Assembly (NCBI GenBank): GCA_000431815.1
Contig: FR889213.1
Span: 1 to 27,805 of the forward strand
Direction: 5' to 3'
Source: Butyrivibrio sp. CAG:318
GTDB taxonomy: Bacteria; Bacillota; Clostridia; Lachnospirales; Lachnospiraceae
Length of the DNA: 27,805 bases
Position 1 is the stretch's first letter. Each line of letters starts with the position of its first letter. This document shows positions 1 to 7,472 of this stretch, one piece after another. The position numbers and the translations under genes are program-made. The notes under the pieces were generated by a model. It had not been told where the DNA came from, did not search any database, and saw only the letters and a program-made list of their open reading frames with translations.

Positions 1-74
1 AAATATCTTCCAAAACCAATCATCGTAAATGGAAGAAGTAAATCCATAATCAACATAAAAATCCAAAATTCCAT
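1..74 (-). CDS. Partial membrane protein N-terminus, possibly SdpI/YhfL-type
   Basis: Only the first 24 codons lie in the window; the gene runs off the left edge. It begins MEFWIFMLIMDLLLPFTMIG and continues FGRYF, which reads as a hydrophobic first transmembrane helix ending in an aromatic/basic boundary. The ATG at 74 has a GTGAGG-like ribosome binding site about 7 nt upstream. The start resembles small SdpI-family (YhfL-like) membrane proteins, some of which confer immunity to the SdpC toxin, but 24 residues cannot prove this. It lies 67 nt downstream of the 154-residue membrane protein gene on the same strand, with no terminator visible between them, so the two are probably cotranscribed. 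The reading frame and start are fairly secure; the family is a guess from remembered N-termini. Confidence 0.45.
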   Translation of the reverse strand, partial: MEFWIFMLIMDLLLPFTMIGFGRY

Positions 75-141
75 TTTTAAACCTCACTTACTGCAACTTC
101 CGATTGAGATTTCACCTGTCTTTCATCTATTCATTTCATTT

Positions 142-606
142 TCACCCTATCATCATTCCAACAATAACCGTTGCAATCGCAACGAGCAAAGCGATTACCA
201 GATAATACTTGAGCCATGGAGATTCCCAATTACCTAAATCATTGGCCAATGTTGCCTTTCGGGGATTCTTTATGTAGTACAGTGTAATAGTTTTCGGTAT
301 ACCCGTAGTTGACAGAAGGCGATAGCGATAGGACTTTCCGTTAACTTCGTAGCTATATGTTCCCATGTCTTCCATGGTCGGCATTCCAATGCCGTCGGCA
401 TCATAATTTCTAATATTATGACTTTTCAAAAGGTTGGCTTCTACAACATTTCCTTTTCTTTCAGCTTTTTCACGTAAACTTTTACGAATAAAGGGGACAT
501 AGAACAACTTCCTTAAGAGGCAAAACAATGGTGTTATGGCCAACGAAGCCACTGGCCCAAGAAAGATGCCTATAAGGACATATGCTATTATTTTTGCCTC
601 CATCAT
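142..606 (-). CDS. Small two-helix membrane protein, DUF3592-like
   Basis: The 154-residue product has a hydrophobic segment at about residues 6-32, a soluble middle and a second hydrophobic segment at about 131-153. The middle (YSYEVNGKSYRYR, then TLYYIKNPRKA near 108-118) resembles DUF3592-type proteins, where a small beta domain sits between two membrane helices. A basic stretch follows the first helix (RKSLREKAERK). Start: ATG ATG at 606, with AGGTGAA 3-9 nt upstream; the second ATG is better spaced and may be the real one. A good promoter lies at 674-701. I cannot assign a biochemical role. The pairing with a possible SdpI-like protein downstream suggests an envelope or immunity function, but that is inference. 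Confidence 0.7.
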   Translation of the reverse strand: MMEAKIIAYVLIGIFLGPVASLAITPLFCLLRKLFYVPFIRKSLREKAERKGNVVEANLLKSHNIRNYDADGIGMPTMEDMGTYSYEVNGKSYRYRLLSTTGIPKTITLYYIKNPRKATLANDLGNWESPWLKYYLVIALLVAIATVIVGMMIG

Positions 607-673
607 AGTTCACCTCTTTTCAAACCTCAAAGAAAAATTGTGGTTTTCAAATTCCGATTTGTTAATTTCTATT

Positions 674-701
674 ATTATAACACATGTAAGCCCATTCACA
701 A
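674..701 (-). promoter_or_regulatory. Promoter of the 154-residue membrane protein gene
   Basis: On the minus strand, TTGTGA (696-701) and TATAAT (674-679) are separated by 16 bp, and a TG one base before the -10 gives an extended -10 element. Transcription should start near 667. The -35 abuts the T-tract of the terminator of the upstream methyltransferase gene, so the two units appear insulated. Confidence 0.65.
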
Positions 702-702
702 T

Positions 703-735
703 AAAAAAGAGTAACCGAATTTACTCGATTACTCT
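703..735 (-). terminator. Rho-independent terminator of the rRNA methyltransferase gene
   Basis: The arms GAGTAACCG (709-717) and CGATTACTC (726-734) form a stem with one mismatch and a loop of about 8 nt. Read on the minus strand it is followed by six T (703-708). It lies 8 nt after the stop codon at 743. Confidence 0.85.
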
Positions 736-742
736 CTGTTCA

Positions 743-1939
743 TTACTTCTCGTCCACAACCTGGAAGATGTAGAACTTCAGATAATACGACTCATCCGCC
801 GACCATAATATCGGGTGATCCGGTGCCTGCGTCCTGAACTCAACCTGGCGCAGCCTCTTGTGCGCGCCTCTTGCCGCCTCGGCAATCGTCTTTGCGAAAA
901 GTTCCTGCTCCATGAAATGTGAACATGAACATGTGGCAAGATAACCGCCGTTTTTGACAAGCTTCATTCCCTTTATGTTAATCTCTCTGTATCCCTTCGT
1001 CGCATTGCGGACCGAATTACGGGATTTCGTGAATGCCGGCGGGTCAAGTATGACCACGTCAAACTGTCTGCCCTGCTCTACCAGTTCCGGGAGCAGTTCA
1101 AAAACATCACGGCAGGTAAATTCCACCCTGTCCGATACACCGTTTAATTCCGCATTGGCTCTGGCGCGCTCCACACCAAGCTCCGAAGCATCGACACCAA
1201 GCACGGAGTCCGCACCGCCAAGTGCCGCATTAAGCGCAAAGGAACCCGTGTGCGTGAAACAGTCAAGCACAGCCGCACCCTTACAAAGCCTTGCAACAGC
1301 TGCTCTGTTATACTTCTGGTCAAGGAAAAACCCGGTCTTCTGGCCCTCCTCAACATCAACTATATATTTAACACCGTTCTCGATGATTTCGACTTTCGTA
1401 TCAAACGGTTCTCCGATAAATCCCTTGACACGCTCCATTCCTTCCTGAAGCCTTACCTTGGCATCGCTTCTCTCATATACGCCGCGGATATTCATGCCCC
1501 TTGACGCAAGCTCAGCCTTGAGGCTGTCGATAATCATAAGCTTCATTTTGTCAATTCCTAACGCCAGTGATTCAACTACAAGCACATCACTGAATTTATC
1601 GATTACAAGACCCGGAAATCCGTCCGCCTCACCGAAAATGAGCCTGCATGAGGAAGTGTCAACCGTATCAACCCTGTATTGCACCGCATCGCGCACCAGT
1701 CTGTCTATAAAATCCCTGTTAATCTCAACATCGCGGTGCCTTGTCATAATACGCACCGTTATTTTTGATTTAGTATTTATGAAACCTTTTCCAAGAAAAT
1801 ATCCATCAAAGTCAAGTACCTCAACGATATCTCCGTTCTCAAATTCTCCGTTTATCCTATCAATCTCATTATCGTATATCCAAAGTCCGCCGGCCTTAAA
1901 ACTTCTGCCCTCGCCCTTTTTTATTATAACTTCTGCCAT
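743..1939 (-). CDS. rlmI: RlmI-type class I SAM-dependent 23S rRNA (cytosine-C5) methyltransferase
   Basis: This 398-residue protein has the RlmI/YccW architecture: an N-terminal PUA domain (about residues 1-75), a central region with FGEADGFPGLVIDKF near 105-119, EGQKTGFFLDQKYNR near 200-214, and a Rossmann methyltransferase domain. The SAM-binding motif reads VLDCFTHTGSFALNAA, the catalytic-type motif is VILDPPAFTKS, and a second Cys motif reads LATCSCSH. The family makes 5-methylcytosine in 23S rRNA (C1962 in E. coli). I chose the ATG at 1939 because AGGTGG lies 6 nt upstream; an in-frame GTG at 1948 overlaps that site and is unlikely. It is monocistronic, divergent from the CmpB-like gene and closed by a terminator. 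The rRNA target position is inferred, not visible. Confidence 0.88.
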   Translation of the reverse strand: MAEVIIKKGEGRSFKAGGLWIYDNEIDRINGEFENGDIVEVLDFDGYFLGKGFINTKSKITVRIMTRHRDVEINRDFIDRLVRDAVQYRVDTVDTSSCRLIFGEADGFPGLVIDKFSDVLVVESLALGIDKMKLMIIDSLKAELASRGMNIRGVYERSDAKVRLQEGMERVKGFIGEPFDTKVEIIENGVKYIVDVEEGQKTGFFLDQKYNRAAVARLCKGAAVLDCFTHTGSFALNAALGGADSVLGVDASELGVERARANAELNGVSDRVEFTCRDVFELLPELVEQGRQFDVVILDPPAFTKSRNSVRNATKGYREINIKGMKLVKNGGYLATCSCSHFMEQELFAKTIAEAARGAHKRLRQVEFRTQAPDHPILWSADESYYLKFYIFQVVDEK

Positions 1940-1967
1940 TTTTTCCACCTGTATAAATCAAATAATT

Positions 1968-1995
1968 AGTATAATTTCTGCCCGTGAAGGGACAA
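1968..1995 (-). promoter_or_regulatory. Promoter for the methyltransferase gene, overlapping a plus-strand -10
   Basis: On the minus strand TTGTCC (1990-1995) and TATACT (1968-1973) are 16 bp apart. The same bases give a perfect TATAAT on the plus strand at 1970-1975, placed to serve the divergent gene at 2003, though no good plus-strand -35 is visible. Confidence 0.5.
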
Positions 1996-2002
1996 TATCT
2001 GT

Positions 2003-2422
2003 ATGATTAAAAAATATCTTTTATGCGGTCTTACCGGCTGGTGTATGGAGGTGTTCTGGACCGGTATGGGCTCCGCGCTGCACAAAGACAAAAAACTCAC
2101 AAGCAACACCTCTATATGGATGTTTCCAATATATGCCACAGCCATAATCATCGAACCGCTCTGCCGTAAACTCTGCAGCAGGAAAAAGGGGCCTGCGATA
2201 AGAGGTATGATTTATTCCCTGTGCATATTTGCCACCGAATTCTGTTCGGGAGCTTTTCTCAAAAAAAGAGGTTGCTGCCCCTGGGATTATTCCAAAGCCA
2301 GATTCAACATCAAAGGCATAGTCCGTCTCGATTACCTTCCGGTATGGTTCGTTGTCGGACTTATCTATGAAAAGATTCTCTGTCCGGACGTTAAATGCCT
2401 TAAACATTCCGGTAAGGGATAA
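2003..2422 (+). CDS. Small CmpB-type (putative ABC-transporter type IV) membrane protein
   Basis: The 139-residue product begins MIKKYLLCGLTGWCMEVFWTG and contains TSIWMFPIYATAIIIEPL, GMIYSLCIFATEFCSGAFLKK, CPWDYSKARFNIKGIVRLDY and LPVWFVVGLIYEKI. The spaced hydrophobic helices and the WCMEVFWTG, WDYS and RLDY signatures match PF06541 proteins, annotated as putative ABC-transporter type IV, whose function is poorly known. Four transmembrane segments are likely. A GAAGGG ribosome binding site precedes the ATG by about 11 nt. It is transcribed away from the methyltransferase gene and converges on glyA across a shared hairpin. The family is seen by motif; no transport activity can be claimed. 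Confidence 0.72.
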   Translation: MIKKYLLCGLTGWCMEVFWTGMGSALHKDKKLTSNTSIWMFPIYATAIIIEPLCRKLCSRKKGPAIRGMIYSLCIFATEFCSGAFLKKRGCCPWDYSKARFNIKGIVRLDYLPVWFVVGLIYEKILCPDVKCLKHSGKG

Positions 2423-2426
2423 TAAA

Positions 2427-2451
2427 GCGGGAACCTGTTATAAGTTCCCGC
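2427..2451. terminator. Hairpin terminator shared by two convergent genes
   Basis: GCGGGAAC (2427-2434) pairs perfectly with GTTCCCGC (2444-2451) around a 9-nt loop, between the stop codons of the plus-strand CmpB-like gene and minus-strand glyA. The T-rich stretches are weak on both sides (CTGAATTATCTTTT on plus, TTTATTAT on minus), so termination may be partial; a bidirectional role is inferred from its position. Confidence 0.65.
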
Positions 2452-2463
2452 CTGAATTATCTT

Positions 2464-3702
2464 TTAGTAAAGCGGATGTGCATCCGTAAGTGCCTTAACT
2501 ATTTCCATAGCTTCGGCCTTCTTGGCTTCTTCATCCGTTACGGCAAGTGCAATTGCCTCTGCAACCTGCTTCATATCGTCTGTTGTAAATCCTCTTGTTG
2601 TCACTGCTGCGGAACCAAGTCTTATTCCGCTTGTAGTAAACGGCTTCTCAGGATCGTTAGGAATTGCATTCTTGTTACATGTGATATTGACTGTATCAAG
2701 AAGTTTCTCCGTTGCCTTACCTGTAACGCCCTTGCTTCTTAAATCAACGAGCATGAGGTGGTTATCGGTTCCTCCGGACACAAGGTCAAATCCTCTCTCC
2801 ATAAGTCCGCTTGCAAGTGCCTGCGCGTTATCAATTATATTCTTGGCATATACCTTGAATGACGGATCAAGTGCTTCCTTGAAGCATACAGCCTTGGCTG
2901 CGATCACATGCATAAGCGGTCCGCCCTGGATTCCCGGGAAAATAGCCTTATTGAAATTAAATCTGTCGGCAGCTTCCTGATTACAGAGAATCATACCGCC
3001 TCTAGGTCCTCTCAAAGTCTTATGTGTGGTTGTTGTAACAACATCTGCGTAAGGGATAGGGCTCATGTGCTGTCCGCCGGCAACAAGTCCTGCGATATGT
3101 GCCATATCTACCATAAGTACCGCACCTACTTCATCAGCAATTTCCCTGAACTTCTTGAAGTCGATTTTTCTCGCATATGCACTGGCACCGGCAAGAATCA
3201 TTTTCGGCTTGCACTCCTTGGCAATCTTACGGACCTCATCATAATCAATGAATCCTTCATCATTGACACCGTAAGGCACACAATTAAAATACTTACCCGA
3301 CATATTGACAGGTGAACCGTGTGAAAGGTGTCCGCCATGTGCAAGACTCATTCCCATATATGTGTCACCCGGCTCAAGTACAGCAAAGAATACTGCCATA
3401 TTGGCCTGTGCTCCCGAATGTGGCTGTACATTAACGTAATCACATCCAAAAAGTTTCTTGGCTCTCTCTCTTGCAAGATCTTCAACAATATCCACATACT
3501 GGCATCCGCCGTAATATCTTTTGCCCGGATATCCTTCCGCATATTTGTTGGTAAGCGTGCTTCCCATTGCTGACATAACAGCCTTGCTTACAAAATTCTC
3601 AGATGCAATAAGCTCAATATGATCGTTCTGTCTTCCGGTCTCAAGCATTATTGCCTTAGCGATTTCAGGATCATAAGCCTGAACTTCGTCAAATGAATAC
3701 AT
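2464..3702 (-). CDS. glyA: Serine hydroxymethyltransferase
   Basis: This PLP enzyme interconverts serine and glycine while charging tetrahydrofolate with a one-carbon unit in the cytosol. The 412-residue length is normal for the family. Visible signatures are IELIASENFVS near residue 29, NKYAEGYPGKRYYGG near 52-66, the PHSGAQAN segment near 94, VDMAHIAGLVAGG near 198-210, and the PLP lysine K228 in TTTTHKTLRGPRGG. The ATG at 3702 is preferred because GGAGG lies 8 nt upstream; an in-frame ATG at 3717 overlaps that site and would add five residues. It lies 38 nt after aspS as the last gene of the minus-strand operon, so supply of glycine and one-carbon units is tied to translation genes. The assignment is secure. 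Confidence 0.96.
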   Translation of the reverse strand: MYSFDEVQAYDPEIAKAIMLETGRQNDHIELIASENFVSKAVMSAMGSTLTNKYAEGYPGKRYYGGCQYVDIVEDLARERAKKLFGCDYVNVQPHSGAQANMAVFFAVLEPGDTYMGMSLAHGGHLSHGSPVNMSGKYFNCVPYGVNDEGFIDYDEVRKIAKECKPKMILAGASAYARKIDFKKFREIADEVGAVLMVDMAHIAGLVAGGQHMSPIPYADVVTTTTHKTLRGPRGGMILCNQEAADRFNFNKAIFPGIQGGPLMHVIAAKAVCFKEALDPSFKVYAKNIIDNAQALASGLMERGFDLVSGGTDNHLMLVDLRSKGVTGKATEKLLDTVNITCNKNAIPNDPEKPFTTSGIRLGSAAVTTRGFTTDDMKQVAEAIALAVTDEEAKKAEAMEIVKALTDAHPLY

Positions 3703-3740
3703 TAATGTTACCTCCATATATCTATTTGTTTTTTATAATA

Positions 3741-5543
3741 TCAAACGTTCTCAGACTCGTCAACAGATTTAATCTCTATTCCGAGTTCTTCAAGCTGGGC
3801 CTCATCAACCACATCAGGTGCACCTGTGAGGAGACATGATGCATCCTTAACCTTAGGGAATGCAATTACATCACGGATGTTATCGGTCTTAGCCATAAGC
3901 ATTACGAGGCGGTCAAGTCCGTATGCCAGTCCTGCGTGTGGCGGTACTCCGTATTTAAAAGCATTGAGGAGGAATCCGAACTGTTCGTTGGCTCTCTCAT
4001 CTGTAAATCCGAGAATGTTAAACATCTTCTTCTGTATGTCATCCTGATGTATTCTTACGCTTCCGCCGCCGATTTCCACGCCGTTAAGTGTGATATCGTA
4101 TGCTTTGGCTCTGACTTTCTCAGGAGCCGTATCAAGAAGCTCTATATCTTCTTCCATCATCATTGTAAATGGGTGGTGCATTGCGAGAAGCCTGTTCTGC
4201 TCATCCGACCACTCAAAAAGAGGGAATTCCGTAATCCAGAGGAATTTATATTCATCCGGCTTGCGAAGGCCGAGTTCATCGGCAATCTCAAGACGAAGTG
4301 CACCGAGAACGCTCCATACAAGCTTGGTCTGGTCAGCTGCAAAAAGGAGTAAATCTCCAGGCTTTCCTTCCATTCTCTCTATAATTGCATTCATCTGCTC
4401 TTGTGTCATGAATTTAGCAAATGATGATTTGATCTCGCCGTTTTCTCCAAGTGCAATATAAGCTAATCCTTTTGCTCCGTATCCCTTGGCAAAATCAACA
4501 AGTGCATCTATTTTCTTACGAGGCATAGCGCCCTGTCCGTTGGCATTGATACCGCGTACAGTTCCACCGTTGTCTATCGCACCCGCAAACACGCCGAAAC
4601 CGCAGCCCTTAACGATATCCGATATATCCTTAAGTTCCATTCCGAAACGGATATCAGGCTTGTCGGAACCGAAACGGTTCATGGCTTCGTTCCATGTCAT
4701 TCTCTGGATAGGAAGCTCTATGTCAAGGTCAAGCACTTCCTTAAAAAGTCTCTTTAAAAGTCTTTCATTGACATCTATTACATCATCAATATCAACAAAT
4801 GACAATTCCATATCTATCTGTGTAAATTCCGGCTGTCTGTCCGCACGCAGATCTTCGTCACGGAAGCACTTTGCAAGCTGGAAGTATCTGTCATATCCCG
4901 AACACATCAAGAGCTGCTTGAAAAGCTGCGGTGACTGCGGCAATGCATAAAATGAACCCGGATGTATACGGCTTGGTACAATATAATCCCTGGCTCCCTC
5001 CGGTGTGCTCTTTACAAGGATAGGTGTCTCAATCTCAAGGAATCCTTCATCGGCAAGAAACTGTCTTGTTATAGTGGCAATCTTGCTTCTCATGATAAGG
5101 ATTTTCTGAAGATCCGGTCTTCTAAGGTCAAGGAAACGATACTTAAGTCTTATATCTTCCTTGGTCTTGGATGCCTCTTCAACAGGGAACGGAGGTGTCT
5201 CGGACTCTGAAAGTATTCTTATGTCCTTAGCGATTATCTCAATCTTACCTGTCGCAAGATTATCATTAACCGCACCTGCTCTTGCAGCAACTTCACCGGT
5301 AACGGCAATGACATATTCGCTTCTTAATGAACCTGCCTTGGCAAATCCTTCTGAACCTGTCTTGTCCTCTTCAAAAATTATCTGCAATATTCCGGAACGG
5401 TCTCTTAAATCCACGAAACATATTCCGCCTTTATTTCTGTTCTTGGCAACCCAGCCCATAACTGTAACTGTCTGACCGATATTTGTCTCATTGAGTTCGG
5501 CACATCTGCATGTTCTCTTGAGACCTTTCATTGATTCTGCCAT
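3741..5543 (-). CDS. aspS: Aspartyl-tRNA synthetase
   Basis: At 600 residues this is a bacterial-type class IIb AspRS with the inserted GAD domain. The N-terminal OB-fold anticodon domain covers about residues 1-110 (GWVAKNRNKGG, VDLRDRSG). Motif 1 lies near 165-180 (EGFLEIETPILVKSTPEGAR), motif 2 at about 221-247 (FRDEDLRADRQPEF) and motif 3 near the C-terminus (HAGLAYGLDRLVML). GGAG lies 9 nt before the ATG at 5543. It follows hisS by 19 nt, the usual Firmicutes pairing. The sequence alone does not show whether the enzyme is discriminating or also charges tRNA-Asn. No truncation or missing catalytic motif was seen. Confidence 0.97.
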   Translation of the reverse strand: MAESMKGLKRTCRCAELNETNIGQTVTVMGWVAKNRNKGGICFVDLRDRSGILQIIFEEDKTGSEGFAKAGSLRSEYVIAVTGEVAARAGAVNDNLATGKIEIIAKDIRILSESETPPFPVEEASKTKEDIRLKYRFLDLRRPDLQKILIMRSKIATITRQFLADEGFLEIETPILVKSTPEGARDYIVPSRIHPGSFYALPQSPQLFKQLLMCSGYDRYFQLAKCFRDEDLRADRQPEFTQIDMELSFVDIDDVIDVNERLLKRLFKEVLDLDIELPIQRMTWNEAMNRFGSDKPDIRFGMELKDISDIVKGCGFGVFAGAIDNGGTVRGINANGQGAMPRKKIDALVDFAKGYGAKGLAYIALGENGEIKSSFAKFMTQEQMNAIIERMEGKPGDLLLFAADQTKLVWSVLGALRLEIADELGLRKPDEYKFLWITEFPLFEWSDEQNRLLAMHHPFTMMMEEDIELLDTAPEKVRAKAYDITLNGVEIGGGSVRIHQDDIQKKMFNILGFTDERANEQFGFLLNAFKYGVPPHAGLAYGLDRLVMLMAKTDNIRDVIAFPKVKDASCLLTGAPDVVDEAQLEELGIEIKSVDESENV

Positions 5544-5562
5544 TTTCTTATCTCCTGTCAGC

Positions 5563-6822
5563 TTATTTTATTGGATTTTTATAAAATTCACGGAATTCGG
5601 CATACCCTTCTTTCTCAAGCTGCTCCTTCTGGAATTTCTTATTCTTGTTCATTCTGACTACAAGCACGTTGGTTCCTGTCTTACGCATCGCCTGTGCTTC
5701 ACTGATAATATCACATAACATCTCAGATTGTATACCCTTTTCTATAAGAAAAGCCACCTTTTTACGGTCATCCGGAATCTGAAAATCATTATCGAGAAGT
5801 ATTGTTACGATTCTCTCAAATCCGATTGAGAAACCGCATGCCGGCGTATCCTGTCCCGTGAATTTACCGACCATCTTATCGTAACGTCCGCCTCCACCGA
5901 CGCTTGAGCCGAATTCAGGTACTTCTATCTCAAAAATAGTTCCTGTGTAATATGACATACCTCTTACAAGAGTCGGGTCAAATACCACCTCAAAAGAGTA
6001 TTCCTTAGTGCTGTTGACGCTGTTAATTATCTCTCCGAGACTTTCCTTTACGCCATCCTCAAGATTGTCCTGAATCTTACCGGCCACATAGGCAAGTCCG
6101 TCATCAGCCTCTTCTATTCCCTTAAAAAGCTCAACATATTTATCAACGCTTTCCTGCGCATATCCGGCTTTGATGAGTTCTTCGGTAACTCCGTCAAGTC
6201 CGATTTTGTCCATCTTATCTAATATGATAAATACCGAATCATATTCTTCTTCAGGGAATCCGCTGTATGCAGCCATAGCTTTCAAGATACGGCGGTCATT
6301 TATCTTAATCTTAAAATTCTTAAATCCTATCTTACCCATTGTGGTGGTTGTCGCAAGAATAAGCTCTATTTCAGCAAGATTGCCAGGCTCTCCGAGTATA
6401 TCAATATCGCACTGGTAAAACTGTCTGAAACGGCCTTTCTGAGGTCTGTCCGCTCTCCATACAGGTCCTATCTGCAGTGCCTTAAACGGTGAAGGAAGTG
6501 ATGCAGCATTGTTGGAGTAAAATCTTACAAGAGGAACCGTAAGATCATATCTTAATCCGCCGTCCGCAAGGTCAGCTTCTGACTGTGCCGTTTCAAGGTT
6601 GAGCTTTTCACCTCTTTTTAATATCTTAAATATAAGCTTTTCGTTCTCGCCGCCCTGCTTGCTTGAAAGATTGGCAATATTCTCCACGGCCGGTGTCTCG
6701 ATCGGGGTAAATCCAAAGCTTGCATAAGTATCTTTAATCAGCGATATGAGGTAATCCCTTATCTGCATTTCTCTTGGGAGTATATCCTTCATACCTGTCA
6801 TCGGTTTCTTAATTAATGCCAT
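5563..6822 (-). CDS. hisS: Histidyl-tRNA synthetase
   Basis: This 419-residue class IIa synthetase carries GMKDILPRE near residue 10, RYDLTVPLVRF at 91-101, motif 2 with the QKGRFRQFYQCDIDILG segment at about 128-144, the histidine-binding segment LVRGMSYYTGTIFEI, and motif 3 GGGGRYDKMVG followed by GFSIGFERI. The C-terminal anticodon-binding domain closes the protein. The start ATG at 6822 shares one base with the TAA stop of the HD-GYP gene (TAATG), and GAGG lies about 9 nt upstream within that gene, so translational coupling is likely. In many Clostridia hisS follows hemZ directly; here an HD-GYP gene intervenes. Confidence 0.96.
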   Translation of the reverse strand: MALIKKPMTGMKDILPREMQIRDYLISLIKDTYASFGFTPIETPAVENIANLSSKQGGENEKLIFKILKRGEKLNLETAQSEADLADGGLRYDLTVPLVRFYSNNAASLPSPFKALQIGPVWRADRPQKGRFRQFYQCDIDILGEPGNLAEIELILATTTTMGKIGFKNFKIKINDRRILKAMAAYSGFPEEEYDSVFIILDKMDKIGLDGVTEELIKAGYAQESVDKYVELFKGIEEADDGLAYVAGKIQDNLEDGVKESLGEIINSVNSTKEYSFEVVFDPTLVRGMSYYTGTIFEIEVPEFGSSVGGGGRYDKMVGKFTGQDTPACGFSIGFERIVTILLDNDFQIPDDRKKVAFLIEKGIQSEMLCDIISEAQAMRKTGTNVLVVRMNKNKKFQKEQLEKEGYAEFREFYKNPIK

Positions 6823-7472
6823 TATTTTGTCCTCGTTTCCAATATTTTCATAAATTTATCATAGTCCAGGTCAATTATAAGCCTGCTCTGTTCGATTACC
6901 TTAAGAGTCTCCGGCTCATGTATGACTTTCTGGAAAGCAATAAACACTTCCATATCATAATTATCGATTTCATCAATCAATATCTCCATGGCCGTGTCGA
7001 TATCAAATGCTTTTCTGTACGGTCTGTCGGATATCAGTGCCGTAAAAGTATCAGCGACCCGCATCACTCTCGCGCCAAAGGGAATATCTTCTCCCTTAAG
7101 ATTCTCAGGATATCCCGAACCGTCATAATTCTCATGGTGATACAGCACTGACTGCAATATAAAAGGAGAGAAGTCATAATATTGAAGTATATCATAACTT
7201 AACTTTGAATGCATCCTCATATATTTGATATTTTCCATTGCAAAGCTGTCATGTGCTCTTCCATATAAATATCTTGAAAGCTTCAGCTTACCGATATCAT
7301 GCACAAGTCCTGCAATGGCAAGGTCATAACATGTTATATCATCCAGTCCCATTTTCATGGCTGTGAGATAAGTAAGATTACTTACGCATATCCCATGTGC
7401 TATATTGTCGGTCAGGTCGGCTAACAGCGTCGACTCAAATTCTTCAGTCTGCTTGCTGCTTGGATTTTCCAT
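6822..7472 (-). CDS. HD-GYP domain protein, probable cyclic-di-GMP phosphodiesterase
   Basis: The 216-residue product is almost entirely an HD-GYP domain: HDIGK at residues 58-62, HHENYDGSGYP at 112-122, then GARVMRVADTFTALISDRPYR at about 133-153. The metal-binding HD, both histidines of HHE, the GYP signature and the downstream D/RP motif are all present, so activity is plausible. The family hydrolyses cyclic dinucleotides, chiefly c-di-GMP. No receiver, PAS or membrane segment is attached, so it is a stand-alone cytosolic domain. Its first 29 bases overlap the end of hemZ and its stop overlaps the hisS start by one base, so it is locked into this operon. Its substrate and signal are unknown. 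Confidence 0.88.
   Translation of the reverse strand: MENPSSKQTEEFESTLLADLTDNIAHGICVSNLTYLTAMKMGLDDITCYDLAIAGLVHDIGKLKLSRYLYGRAHDSFAMENIKYMRMHSKLSYDILQYYDFSPFILQSVLYHHENYDGSGYPENLKGEDIPFGARVMRVADTFTALISDRPYRKAFDIDTAMEILIDEIDNYDMEVFIAFQKVIHEPETLKVIEQSRLIIDLDYDKFMKILETRTK

Noticed and set aside
3703..3740. A T-box or riboswitch before glyA, or between the tRNA synthetase genes
   Set aside because: The gaps before glyA, aspS and hisS are 38 nt or shorter, and no T-box sequence (AGGGTGGNACCGCG-like) was seen; there is no room for a leader.
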